This document shows, one piece after another, positions 45,065 through 54,161 of a stretch of DNA of 64,000 bases (position 1 is the stretch's first letter; each line of letters opens with the position of its first letter). The notes below the pieces were generated by a model that did not search any database, was not told where the DNA came from, and saw only the letters and a list, made by a program, of their open reading frames with translations. This DNA is from Marixanthomonas sp002364245 (lineage in GTDB: Bacteria; Bacteroidota; Bacteroidia; Flavobacteriales; Flavobacteriaceae). The stretch covers positions 248,001-312,000 of the forward strand of contig CAXAZF010000002.1 in the NCBI GenBank assembly GCA_963973455.1. Reading direction: 5' to 3'. The translations under genes and the position numbers were made by a program.

Positions 45065-45260
45065 AAGCAGTTCCTGCACAGGCAGGGATCTTTTTATAGG
45101 TTATTCATTTTCTTATCGAAGGCAAGTTAAAAATCTAAAACGCTTTAAGCAATTCTAGTTCTAAATCTTTGGCCTGTTAATATATTTATGAATAAAACTA
45201 ATTTTTAAAATTACCATATATTTCTATGGTCTATTCTCAACCAGCTAAACAATAAATTTT

Positions 45261-45268
45261 TACATTTG
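45261..45268 (+). promoter_or_regulatory. Putative -7 box of prs
   Basis: TACATTTG matches TAnnTTTG, 26 bases before the prs start. Confidence 0.5.
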
Positions 45269-45294
45269 CAAACAACCAATTTCAAACACAAACT

Positions 45295-46236
45295 ATGTCC
45301 GCTCCCATTCCCGAACCCAAGATTTTTGCTTGTAAACAAAGTGAAACCCTCGCTGCCGATATTGCCAAGGCTTTTGGCATTCCATTAGGCAAGGTAATTA
45401 CTTCTACCTATAGTGATGGTGAATTTCAACCCTCTTTTGAAGAGTCCGTTCGTGGAAGCCGCGTTTTTATCATTGGCTCAACGCACCCAAACAGTGACCA
45501 CTTAATGGAAATGCTGTTAATGCTAGATGCCGCAAAACGTGCATCTGCAAGGCACATTACAGCTGTTCTGCCTTATTTTGGGTGGGCACGCCAAGACAGA
45601 AAGGACAAACCACGTGTACCTATTGCTGCAAAATTAATTGCTAAAATGCTGGAAACAGCAGGAGCAACCAGAATTATCACCATGGATTTGCATGCCGATC
45701 AAATCCAAGGTTTTTTTGAAAAACCAGTTGATCACCTTTTTGCTTCAACCATATTTTTGCCGCATCTACGAAAATTGAACTTAGACAATTTAACGATAGC
45801 ATCACCAGATATGGGCGGAAGTAAGCGAGCATATGCTTATTCTAAAGCCTTGGAAAGCGACGTAGTTATTTGCTACAAACAACGTGAAAAAGCAAATGTA
45901 ATCTCGCATATGGAACTCATTGGCGATGTAAAAGGAAAAAATGTAGTCTTGGTGGATGATATGGTTGATACTGCAGGCACACTAACCAAAGCTGCTGATC
46001 TTATGATGGAACGTGGAGCTTTGAGCGTTCGTGCTATTTGTACCCATCCTATCCTTTCAGGCAGTGCCTACGAGCGTCTTGAAAATTCTAAGTTAGAAGA
46101 GTTGATTGTTACAGATTCCATTCCATTAAGACAACAAAGCCCTAAGGTAAAAGTATTAACCTGCGCCAATTTATTTGCCGATGTTATGCTAAGTGTAAAC
46201 CACAATAAAAGCATTAGTTCTAAGTTTTTAATGTAA
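45295..46236 (+). CDS. prs: Ribose-phosphate pyrophosphokinase
   Basis: A 313-residue enzyme that makes PRPP from ribose-5-phosphate and ATP for nucleotides, His and Trp. Seen: RITMDLHADQIQGFF (metal binding), SPDMGGSKRAYAYSK, and the PRPP loop VVLVDDMVDTAGTLTKAA. Length as usual. A terminator follows directly. Confidence 0.97.
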   Translation: MSAPIPEPKIFACKQSETLAADIAKAFGIPLGKVITSTYSDGEFQPSFEESVRGSRVFIIGSTHPNSDHLMEMLLMLDAAKRASARHITAVLPYFGWARQDRKDKPRVPIAAKLIAKMLETAGATRIITMDLHADQIQGFFEKPVDHLFASTIFLPHLRKLNLDNLTIASPDMGGSKRAYAYSKALESDVVICYKQREKANVISHMELIGDVKGKNVVLVDDMVDTAGTLTKAADLMMERGALSVRAICTHPILSGSAYERLENSKLEELIVTDSIPLRQQSPKVKVLTCANLFADVMLSVNHNKSISSKFLM

Positions 46237-46255
46237 CCTTCAACAAAACAGACAG

Positions 46256-46281
46256 AAAAGCGGTAAAATAACCGCTTTTTT
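46256..46281 (+). terminator. Intrinsic terminator of prs
   Basis: Stem AAAAGCGGT / ACCGCTTTT, loop AAAATA, then T run. Confidence 0.88.
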
Positions 46282-46357
46282 ATTTTCAGTACAAAGAAAA
46301 AAACTGCATCTTTGCACTCCAAAATTTTTAATACATACTAATTTACAATTAATTACA

Positions 46358-47032
46358 ATGAAATCACTTACAATCAAAGGATCTAAAAGAGAAAGCGTAG
46401 GCAAATCGGCAACGAAAGCCTTACGTAATGCTGGAAAGGTTCCTTGCGTCGTGTACGGAGGGGATGAAACCATTCATTTTTCAGCAGATGAACTGGAATT
46501 TCAAAACCTTATCTATACACCCGACGTTTTTAGGGTTGAATTAGAGTTGGCAGGCGGCGATAAAATTGACTGTGCTTTACAGGATATTCAATTTCACCCG
46601 GTAACAGACCAAATTCTACACATAGATTTCTATCAATTATTCGATGGTACACCAATAAGCATGACCGTTCCGGTACGTGTTAGAGGTAACGCACTTGGTG
46701 TTAAAAACGGTGGTGTATTGCGTATCATTAACCGTAGGTTACGTGTTAGAGCATTGCCTAAAAATCTTCCAGATTTTATCGACGTTGATATTACCAATAT
46801 GAAAATTGGAGATGTACAGACTGTTGGTGACATCGAAACAGAAGATTTTGAATTCTTACACGAAGACAAAAAAGTAATCTGTCAAGTTAGAACTTCTCGT
46901 ACAGCTATCGTTGATGAGATACCAGAAGATGAAGACGAAGATGAAGAAGGAGAAGAAGGAGCTGAAGGCGAAGAAGGAACTGAAGCAGCTGCTGAAGGAG
47001 CAGAAAAGAAAGAAGGATCTTCTGACGAATAA
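46358..47032 (+). CDS. rplY: Ribosomal protein bL25 (Ctc form)
   Basis: A 224-residue protein with the L25 domain (about 1-95, MKSLTIKGSKRESVGKSATKALRNAGKVPCVVYGG) and the TL5/Ctc beta domain (to about 185), then an acidic Glu/Ala tail (ending EGAEKKEGSSDE) that is natural in Flavobacteria. Binds 5S rRNA. It is followed by a terminator and pth, an order found widely in bacteria. Confidence 0.96.
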   Translation: MKSLTIKGSKRESVGKSATKALRNAGKVPCVVYGGDETIHFSADELEFQNLIYTPDVFRVELELAGGDKIDCALQDIQFHPVTDQILHIDFYQLFDGTPISMTVPVRVRGNALGVKNGGVLRIINRRLRVRALPKNLPDFIDVDITNMKIGDVQTVGDIETEDFEFLHEDKKVICQVRTSRTAIVDEIPEDEDEDEEGEEGAEGEEGTEAAAEGAEKKEGSSDE

Positions 47033-47054
47033 AAACTTCTATCTTAAGATATAC

Positions 47055-47087
47055 AAAAAGCATCCTATAATTCGGGATGCTTTTTTT
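47055..47087 (+). terminator. Intrinsic terminator of rplY
   Basis: Stem AAAGCATCC with its complement GGGATGCTTT and seven Ts. Confidence 0.88.
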
Positions 47088-47113
47088 ATTTTTACTGCTG
47101 AAACTGTTATGGA

Positions 47114-47746
47114 ATGCTATCATTTTTTAAAAACCTTTTTAGCACAAAACAAAAACCACTTTATACTGAAGGCGACCCCATGAAAAAATTTTTAATTGCC
47201 GGATTGGGAAACATTGGCCCAAAATACCACAATACACGCCACAATATTGGCTTTAAAATATTAGATACATTAGCTGAAGAGAATGACTTAACCTGGGAAA
47301 CCGAAAAGCTGGGTGATGTTACCATTCATAAAAAGAAAGGGCGTACTTTTTTATTATTAAAACCCAGTACTTTTATGAACCTCAGCGGAAAAGCAGTACG
47401 TTATTGGCTGGATAAAGAAAAAATACCTCTAGAAAACCTGTTGGTAGTGACCGACGACCTAAACTTACCTTTTGGAACAATTCGCATAAAAACAAAAGGA
47501 AGTGATGGTGGCCACAATGGGTTAAAAGACATACAAAATACCTTACAGACCAATAAATACAATCGATTTAGATTTGGCATTAGTGACGAATTTAGCAAAG
47601 GCAGGCAAGTAGATTATGTTTTAGGCGAATGGGATGAAGAAGAAAATAAAAAACTACCCGAACGTTTAGAAAAAGCATCTAAAGCTATAGAATCTTTTGG
47701 CTTGGCAGGTATAAACAATACCATGAACACTTTTAACGGAAATTAA
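47114..47746 (+). CDS. pth: Peptidyl-tRNA hydrolase
   Basis: A 210-residue esterase that frees tRNA from peptidyl-tRNA. Motifs: IAGLGNIGPKYHNTRHNIGF (catalytic His in RHN), KPSTFMNLSGKAV, VTDDLNLPFGTIRIKTKGSDGGHNGLKDI. The start at 47114 adds a short basic extension MLSFFKNLFSTKQK that relatives in this family also have; the classical start would be 47180 (MKKFLIAGLGN). Its stop is one base before the GTG of ribF. Confidence 0.94.
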   Translation: MLSFFKNLFSTKQKPLYTEGDPMKKFLIAGLGNIGPKYHNTRHNIGFKILDTLAEENDLTWETEKLGDVTIHKKKGRTFLLLKPSTFMNLSGKAVRYWLDKEKIPLENLLVVTDDLNLPFGTIRIKTKGSDGGHNGLKDIQNTLQTNKYNRFRFGISDEFSKGRQVDYVLGEWDEEENKKLPERLEKASKAIESFGLAGINNTMNTFNGN

Positions 47747-47747
47747 G

Positions 47748-48680
47748 GTGAAGGAATACAACTCAGCTTCAAAATATGATAACGACAGACATTGTGTGAT
47801 AACCATCGGTACTTTTGATGGGGTTCACATAGGCCATAAAGCTATTTTAAAACGGTTAGTTCAGGCCGCAGAAAAAGACGATTTGGATTCTGTCTTGTTA
47901 ACTTTTTTTCCGCACCCAAGGATGGTGCTTCAAAAAGATTCTAACATAAAACTCATCAATACACTTTCAGAAAAAAAAGAACTGCTCGAAAAAATAGGTT
48001 TAGATCATTTGGTAATCCATCCATTTACAAGACAATTTTCACGACTCACTGCAGTGGAATACGTCCGTGATATTTTGGTTAACAAACTCAAGGCTAAAAA
48101 AGTGATTATTGGTTATGATCATCGTTTTGGCCGAAATCGTACTGCCAATATAAACGACCTAAAAGAATTTGGAAACACCTACGGCTTTACTGTGGAAGAG
48201 ATTAGTGCCCAAGAGCTGGATGAAGTAACAGTAAGTTCAACCAAAATACGAAAAGCATTGCAGGCAGGAGACATTAGTACTGCAAATGAGTATTTAGGTT
48301 ATCAATTTATGATTTCAGGAACGGTTGTAGAAGGAAAAGCCATTGGCAGAACTTTACAATACCCAACTGCAAACCTAAAGCCTTCAGAAGACTACAAATT
48401 AATTCCTAAAAATGGCGTGTATGTGGTTGAAGCAACAATAAACAGCAAACAAGTTTTTGGCATTACTAGCATAGGCACCAATCCTACCGTTGGCGGAACA
48501 CAAAAAACCATTGAAACACATTTTTTAGATTTTGACCAAAACCTATACAATCAACCATTGCAAATCGAGTTCATTACACACATTCGTGATGAAGAAACAT
48601 TTGACGGTGTTGAAACCTTAAAAGAAGCTATTAAGCAAGACGAACTATTTGCCAGAAACTTTATTAAAACCCGTGAATAA
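47748..48680 (+). CDS. ribF: Bifunctional riboflavin kinase/FAD synthetase
   Basis: A 310-residue enzyme that makes FMN and then FAD. N-terminal nucleotidyltransferase: TIGTFDGVHIGHKAIL and IGYDHRFGRNRTAN; C-terminal kinase: ISGTVVEGKAIGRTLQYPTANL. The start is GTG 47748. Its last codons overlap the GTG of the next gene. Confidence 0.96.
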   Translation: MKEYNSASKYDNDRHCVITIGTFDGVHIGHKAILKRLVQAAEKDDLDSVLLTFFPHPRMVLQKDSNIKLINTLSEKKELLEKIGLDHLVIHPFTRQFSRLTAVEYVRDILVNKLKAKKVIIGYDHRFGRNRTANINDLKEFGNTYGFTVEEISAQELDEVTVSSTKIRKALQAGDISTANEYLGYQFMISGTVVEGKAIGRTLQYPTANLKPSEDYKLIPKNGVYVVEATINSKQVFGITSIGTNPTVGGTQKTIETHFLDFDQNLYNQPLQIEFITHIRDEETFDGVETLKEAIKQDELFARNFIKTRE

Positions 48681-50013
48681 ATTTCTATTTAAACATATAG
48701 ATAACACAGGGCTCATACTATGGCGAGTAGTTTTTGGGGCATTAATCGCTATCGAAGGTTTTGGTGCTATTGCAACAGGTTGGGTAAGGCGCACTTTGGT
48801 CGAGCCTGATTTTACATTTAACTTTATCGGTTTTGAATTTTTACAACCATTGCCTGGCGATTTAATGTATTGGTATTTTGCATTAATGGGCACATTTGGC
48901 GTTTTGGTAATGCTAGGCTATAAATACCGGTTTAGCATGTTTTGCTATGCACTTATGTGGACGTGTGTGTATTTAATGCAAAAATCATCATACAATAATC
49001 ATTATTACCTAATGATGTTACTGTGTTGGCTTATGGTATTCTTACCCGCCAACAAATGGTTTTCTATTGATGCGCAACAAAATGCTAAGCTCAAATCACC
49101 GTCTATGCCAAGATGGGTGCTATTAGTAGTTATTTTACAAGTTTGGATTGTGTATACCTACGGTTCTATTGCAAAATGGTATCCTGGGTGGCTAGATGCC
49201 AGTGTACCTGCACTTTTTATGCGAGGCAAGAGTGATTATTGGTTTGTGGGCGGATTGCTTCAAGAAAATTGGGTGCATTATTGTATAGCCTATGTAGGCG
49301 TGTTTTTCGACCTTTTAATCGTGCCTTTGTTACTTTGGAAACGTACCCGATTGGCAGCTTTTATTGTTTCCATATTTTTTCACCTGTTTAACTCATTTAT
49401 ATTTCAAATTGGTATTTTTCCATATATGTCCATGGCTTTTGCCTTCTTTTTCTTTTCTGCGGAAACGTTACAAAAACGATTTCTTCCGAAGAAAAAATTA
49501 TACACCAAAGGTGAAGTCATCGTTCCAAATTACAAGCCAACGCTAATTACTATATTCTCAGTCTATTTTATAATCCAAATAGGATTACCATTAAGGCATT
49601 GGTTTTTTAAAGACGATGTACTTTGGACCGAAGAAGGCCATCGTCTAAGTTGGCGTATGATGTTACGAAGTAAAGCAGGGAGTTTAGCCGTTTGGGTTAA
49701 AGAAAAAGGTGCTACTGAAAAAAAGCGCTACGATTACACCCAATTATTGAGTAAAAAACAACAACGGGCCGTAAAATCTAAACCCGATATGTTATGGCAA
49801 TTAGCACAACGTATTGAAGAAGCTGAAGCCAAAAAAGGCCGAGATGTTGAGGTCTATATGGATTCGCGCATACGGGTAAACACAGGGTATTACCATCAAC
49901 TTACCAATCCAGACATAGACATAGCTGCTGAACCTTGGCACCATTTTAAGCACACCGCTTGGATTTTGCCATCAAAAGAAGGGTTTGCACGGAAACCGAA
50001 AAAAGAAAAGTAG
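48673..50013 (+). CDS. HTTM-domain membrane protein (vitamin-K-carboxylase-like)
   Basis: A 446-residue polytopic protein. The start GTG 48673 shares GTGAATAA with the ribF stop; an upstream TTG at 48649 lies inside ribF and is less likely. The sequence DNTGLILWRVVFGALIAIEGFGAI, NNHYYLMMLLCWLMVFLPANKWFSIDA and YTYGSIAKWYPGWLDASVP is the HTTM domain, related to the membrane part of vitamin-K-dependent gamma-carboxylase. Bacterial members have unknown roles and lack proven carboxylase activity. The C-terminal 130 residues face one side and hold conserved tyrosines and arginines. Confidence 0.85.
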   Translation: MNKFLFKHIDNTGLILWRVVFGALIAIEGFGAIATGWVRRTLVEPDFTFNFIGFEFLQPLPGDLMYWYFALMGTFGVLVMLGYKYRFSMFCYALMWTCVYLMQKSSYNNHYYLMMLLCWLMVFLPANKWFSIDAQQNAKLKSPSMPRWVLLVVILQVWIVYTYGSIAKWYPGWLDASVPALFMRGKSDYWFVGGLLQENWVHYCIAYVGVFFDLLIVPLLLWKRTRLAAFIVSIFFHLFNSFIFQIGIFPYMSMAFAFFFFSAETLQKRFLPKKKLYTKGEVIVPNYKPTLITIFSVYFIIQIGLPLRHWFFKDDVLWTEEGHRLSWRMMLRSKAGSLAVWVKEKGATEKKRYDYTQLLSKKQQRAVKSKPDMLWQLAQRIEEAEAKKGRDVEVYMDSRIRVNTGYYHQLTNPDIDIAAEPWHHFKHTAWILPSKEGFARKPKKEK

Positions 50014-50125
50014 AATAAAATTTCTCTTATCGTCAAAATGACAAATCTAACTTTCCTTTTTGGAACACTTGAAACTAGAAAAGGAAAAACAAATAAAAAA
50101 TCCAATAATAAAACTTCCATTTCCC

Positions 50126-50133
50126 TAACTTTG
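50126..50133 (+). promoter_or_regulatory. Putative -7 box of serS
   Basis: TAACTTTG matches TAnnTTTG and ends 21 bases before the serS ATG. Confidence 0.5.
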
Positions 50134-50154
50134 CTCTCTTAAAATTTTAGGACT

Positions 50155-51426
50155 ATGTTACAAGTACACGAAATCCGCGAAAACAAGGATCAATTTATCA
50201 AAGCACTTGCCAAAAGAGGCATTGATGCCACTAACGATCTGGAAGCGATTATTGCTGCAGATGAAACTCGTAGAAACACCCAGACTAAACTGGATGAGGT
50301 GTTATCACAGTCCAATAAATATTCTAAAGAAATTGGGATACTTTTTAAAAATGGGGAAACCCAAAAAGCAAATTTGCTAAAAGAAAAAACAACTCAATTA
50401 AAACAAGATTCTAAAACGCTTCAAGAGCATTTAAAGGCCGCTGAAGAAGAGTTGCAAGAGTTATTGTATGGTATACCTAACGTGCCGCACGAAAGTGTAC
50501 CAGCAGGAAATGACGAAGAGGATAATGAAGAAATTTTTAGAGAACTAGACATCCCAACGCTTGAGGAAGGCTCATTACCGCACTGGGAATTGGCTAAAAA
50601 ATACGACTTAATCGATTTTGAATTGGGTGTAAAAGTAACTGGGGCTGGATTTCCTATTTATAAAGGAAAAGGTGCTCGTTTACAACGTGCGTTAATCACA
50701 TACTTTCTAGATAAAAATATTGAAGCGGGCTATACCGAGTATCAAGTTCCGTTAATGGTAAATGAAGATTCTGCACGTGGTACGGGTCAATTGCCAGATA
50801 AAGAAGGGCAAATGTATCATGTCACAAATGACGATTTGTATATGATTCCCACATCTGAAGTTCCAGTGACCAACATGTTCCGTGGCGATTTATTGAAGCA
50901 AGATCAGTTACCTATTCAATGTACAGGTTACACACCTTGCTTTAGAAGGGAAGCGGGAAGTTATGGAGCACACGTTCGTGGTTTAAACAGACTGCACCAA
51001 TTTGACAAAGTTGAAATTGTACGCGTAGAACATCCTGATAATAGCTATAAGGCGTTAGATGGGATGGTTGAACACGTAAAAGACATATTACGCGAGCTTA
51101 AGTTGCCCTATCGAATTTTACGTCTTTGTGGTGGAGACTTAGGATTTACCGCAGCTTTGACATATGATTTTGAAGTATTTTCTACCGCTCAAGACCGTTG
51201 GCTGGAAATTTCTTCTGTATCTAACTTTGAAACCTTTCAAGCCAACCGATTGAAGCTTCGTTTTAAAGATGAAAATGGTAAAAACAATCTTGCTCACACC
51301 TTAAACGGAAGTGCTTTGGCATTACCTCGTGTATTAGCAGGAATTTTAGAAAACTACCAAACCCCTGAAGGAATTAAAATCCCTGAGGTATTAGTACCGT
51401 ACTGTGGGTTTGATATGATAAAATAG
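50155..51426 (+). CDS. serS: Seryl-tRNA synthetase
   Basis: A 423-residue class IIa synthetase. N-terminal coiled-coil arm (about 25-100) that holds the tRNA-Ser long arm; motif 2 FRREAGSYGAHVRGLNRLHQFDKVE, and motif 3 NGSALALPRVLAGILENYQ. Length normal, single gene with its own promoter. Confidence 0.98.
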   Translation: MLQVHEIRENKDQFIKALAKRGIDATNDLEAIIAADETRRNTQTKLDEVLSQSNKYSKEIGILFKNGETQKANLLKEKTTQLKQDSKTLQEHLKAAEEELQELLYGIPNVPHESVPAGNDEEDNEEIFRELDIPTLEEGSLPHWELAKKYDLIDFELGVKVTGAGFPIYKGKGARLQRALITYFLDKNIEAGYTEYQVPLMVNEDSARGTGQLPDKEGQMYHVTNDDLYMIPTSEVPVTNMFRGDLLKQDQLPIQCTGYTPCFRREAGSYGAHVRGLNRLHQFDKVEIVRVEHPDNSYKALDGMVEHVKDILRELKLPYRILRLCGGDLGFTAALTYDFEVFSTAQDRWLEISSVSNFETFQANRLKLRFKDENGKNNLAHTLNGSALALPRVLAGILENYQTPEGIKIPEVLVPYCGFDMIK

Positions 51427-51442
51427 TATAGAGGTGGGTGGT

Positions 51443-52000
51443 TTATTTACCGCCCACTCTATCTTCATTTTGCTTTACAAATGCAGACCAACCTGTGTAG
51501 CTTTTACCCGTTTTAATACGACCTTCGTTATAGAAATGACAAACGGCTGCTGCCAGTCCATCAGTGCTATCTAGATTTTTAGGTAATTCTTTTAATCCAA
51601 GTGTGCTTTGTAGCATTTTGGCCACTTGCTCTTTACTTGCATTTCCGTTACCTGTGATTGCCATTTTTATTTTTTTAGGAGAATATTCGGTAATAGGCAC
51701 TTCTCTTGAAAGTCCTGCCGCCATTGCCACACCTTGTGCTCTTCCTAATTTAAGCATGGACTGTACATTTTTTCCGAAGAAAGGCGCCTCGATGGCTATT
51801 TCATCTGGGTGAAACGTATCGATCAATTCGACGGTTCGCTCAAAAATAAGCTTCAGTTTCACGTAGTGATCTTTGTATTTTTTAAGCTGCAATTCATTCA
51901 ATTGCATAAACTGCATCTTTTTTCCCACTACTTTTATGAGTCCGAATCCCATAATGGTCGTTCCGGGATCTATACCCAAGATTATCTTTTCTGAACTCAT
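51443..52000 (-). CDS. ruvC: Holliday junction resolvase RuvC
   Basis: A 185-residue endonuclease. The first catalytic Asp is in LGIDPGTT and the Glu in AIEAPFFGKN; the C-terminal SDSTDGLAAAVCHFY region (here LDSTDGLAAAVCHF) has the last acidic residues. The start is ATG 52000 (MSSEKIILGID); the longer frame to 52060 overlaps the divergent gene. Works with RuvAB, not in this window. Confidence 0.95.
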   Translation of the reverse strand: MSSEKIILGIDPGTTIMGFGLIKVVGKKMQFMQLNELQLKKYKDHYVKLKLIFERTVELIDTFHPDEIAIEAPFFGKNVQSMLKLGRAQGVAMAAGLSREVPITEYSPKKIKMAITGNGNASKEQVAKMLQSTLGLKELPKNLDSTDGLAAAVCHFYNEGRIKTGKSYTGWSAFVKQNEDRVGGK

Positions 52001-52030
52001 ATTTGAAAACTTTCTGTAACTTCGTTGTTT

Positions 52031-52978
52031 ATGCGAACCGTATTGCACAAATCTAAACAATATTGGTTGACCGCCCTAAAGGTTTTACTATTAGGGGTTA
52101 CATTCGCCTATATCTATTACAAACTTACTTCTGAAGAAACACTGCAATGGCAAACATTTATTTCTGAAATTCAATCAAAAAACGTCACCTATATTCTATT
52201 GTTTACCCTATTGGCAGGAGTTAATTGGGTTTTCGAAATTGCTAAATGGCAAACGGCAGTTTCAAAAATTAAACCTATTTCTTTTTTTGAAGCTACCAAA
52301 CAGAGCTTAATGGCTTTAACCGTATCCTTACCAACACCCAACCGAATTGGTGATTATGGCGCCAAAGCGTTTTTTTACCCTTCAGAAAAAAGAAAAGAAA
52401 TACTTTTGCTTAACTTTTTAAATAATAGTGCCCAAATGGTGATTACCTGTTTTCTGGGTTGTTTTGGGCTATTTATTTTGGCGTTCAACTACTCTTTACC
52501 ATTTTCAGGCACCAATTTAATTATTTCAATTTCGGTTTTATTAATTGTAATTATTGCTACGTATTTCTTTAGAAAAAAACAGCTTATTATAAAAGGGCTC
52601 TCAGTTGTAAACCTATTTCAATACATCAAGAAACTACCCTATTCTTTAAAATTAAAGTTGCTGCTATATTCATTTTTAAGGTACATCGTTTTTAGTCTTT
52701 TATTTTTTGTAATCTTATTGTTTTTTGATGCTGATATTTCAATAGTAAAAGCTGTTCCCCTTATATTCGCCATGTACCTCTTGGTTTCTATTGTACCTTC
52801 CTTTTTTATTTTTGATATCGTAATTCGAGGCGGCGTAGCTGTATGGCTTTTTTCACTAGTAGGAATAAACGAAGTGACCGTGCTTTGCACCGTTTTTACT
52901 ATGTGGTTGCTTAATTTTATTCTTCCAGCACTCGTGGGAAGTTTTTTTGTGGTACGTTATAAAACACGCAACGTATGA
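52031..52978 (+). CDS. Flippase-like membrane protein (LPG-synthase TM family)
   Basis: A 315-residue protein with about eight hydrophobic helices; SLPTPNRIGDYGAKAFFYP and LLVSIVPSFFIFDIVIRGGVAVWLFSLVGI are typical of the UPF0104/flippase-like family. The start is ATG 52031. Its stop overlaps the glycosyltransferase start (ATGA), so the two probably act together on a lipid-linked sugar; the sugar is unknown. A second member is at 33746. Confidence 0.8.
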   Translation: MRTVLHKSKQYWLTALKVLLLGVTFAYIYYKLTSEETLQWQTFISEIQSKNVTYILLFTLLAGVNWVFEIAKWQTAVSKIKPISFFEATKQSLMALTVSLPTPNRIGDYGAKAFFYPSEKRKEILLLNFLNNSAQMVITCFLGCFGLFILAFNYSLPFSGTNLIISISVLLIVIIATYFFRKKQLIIKGLSVVNLFQYIKKLPYSLKLKLLLYSFLRYIVFSLLFFVILLFFDADISIVKAVPLIFAMYLLVSIVPSFFIFDIVIRGGVAVWLFSLVGINEVTVLCTVFTMWLLNFILPALVGSFFVVRYKTRNV

Positions 52979-54111
52979 TGACATTAGGCTTTATTTTGCT
53001 TATGGCCTATTTAATCCTTTTATTATTTATTTGGATAGGAATGATACGGTTAAAACCAACTGTTTTGCATACTGTACAACCCAAAACTGCATTTACAATT
53101 GTTGTTCCTTTTAGAAATGAGGCTGAAAAAATACCCAACTTACTAACTTCATTAAAACAACTGAACTATCCTACTGAATTGTTTGAAGTCATTTTTGTAG
53201 ATGATGAATCGGAAGATAACTCGGTATTGACCGTTTCAAAAACATTAGAAAATTGTGTATTCCCTTTTAAGATAATTCGAAACAATCGGTTTTCAAATTC
53301 CCCTAAAAAAGATGCAATCACTACGGCTATTTCTGAAGCAAAGCACGAATGGATTCTTACAACCGATGCCGATTGTGCAGTACCTAAAAAATGGTTGCAA
53401 TCATTTGATGTTGTGATTCAAAGAGATAATCCAAATATGATTTGCGGCCCGGTAGTTTACAAGAGCAATGGTAGTTTAATTCATGCTTTCCAACAGTTTG
53501 ACGGATTGAGCTTACAAGCAGTAACTATGGGAGGATTTGGGCATCGTCAGGAAATTTTATGTAATGGCGCCAACATAGGGTATAAGAAATCTGTTTTTAA
53601 GCAAATAGACGGCTTTAAAGGAAACAATCACATTGCAAGTGGTGATGACATCTTTTTATTGGAAAAAGTAAAAGAGCACTCTTCAAAACCTGTGCAATTT
53701 ATAAAAACCAGTGATGCGGTTGTAACAACCCAACCACAAAAAAATTGGATGCAAATAATTAATCAACGGGTACGTTGGGCTTCAAAAACAACAAAACAGG
53801 AAAATTGGCTTCCAAAAGTAATTGGAGCCATTGTTTTTATAGTTAATTTCTGGATAGCCTTTGCGTGGATATATGCTTTTTATAACACACAATTTTTATA
53901 CTTCTATCTTTTTGTGCTTTTTATAAAGTTACTGGTAGATGGTTTTATCATTTTCTCAACAAACATTCTTTTCAGAAATAAAACAGTGTCTTTATCATCC
54001 GTTTTGCAGGTTATAGTCAGTGGCCTAGTATATCCATTTATAACAGTAACTGTGTTTATTATGAGCTTATTAGGGAGCTATCACTGGAAAGGACGCCGTT
54101 TTAAAGCATAA
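52975..54111 (+). CDS. Family 2 glycosyltransferase, membrane-bound
   Basis: A 378-residue GT2 enzyme. N-terminal membrane helix (about 1-22), catalytic domain with TIVVPFRNEAEKIPNLL, FVDDESEDNS and TTDADCAVPKKWL (DxD), QRVRW near 260, and three C-terminal helices. Related to ceramide-glucosyltransferase-type and cellulose-synthase-like enzymes. It overlaps the flippase-like gene by four bases, which suggests synthesis and movement of one glycolipid. Confidence 0.88.
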   Translation: MMTLGFILLMAYLILLLFIWIGMIRLKPTVLHTVQPKTAFTIVVPFRNEAEKIPNLLTSLKQLNYPTELFEVIFVDDESEDNSVLTVSKTLENCVFPFKIIRNNRFSNSPKKDAITTAISEAKHEWILTTDADCAVPKKWLQSFDVVIQRDNPNMICGPVVYKSNGSLIHAFQQFDGLSLQAVTMGGFGHRQEILCNGANIGYKKSVFKQIDGFKGNNHIASGDDIFLLEKVKEHSSKPVQFIKTSDAVVTTQPQKNWMQIINQRVRWASKTTKQENWLPKVIGAIVFIVNFWIAFAWIYAFYNTQFLYFYLFVLFIKLLVDGFIIFSTNILFRNKTVSLSSVLQVIVSGLVYPFITVTVFIMSLLGSYHWKGRRFKA

Positions 54112-54161
54112 CCGCAAATTGATTACTTTTAGTTAACTTTAGCATTATAAAACTTGTCCCT

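Noticed and set aside
45080..45294. Possible small gene or RNA before prs
   Set aside because: No terminator with T run and no frame; only the prs promoter is supported.
46905..47123. Leu-rich minus-strand frame opposite the end of rplY
   Set aside because: It is the antisense of the Glu/Ala tail of bL25, which makes Leu-rich antisense frames.
48649..48672. TTG start of the HTTM gene inside ribF
   Set aside because: GTG 48673 overlaps the ribF stop in the usual way and removes the 32-base overlap.
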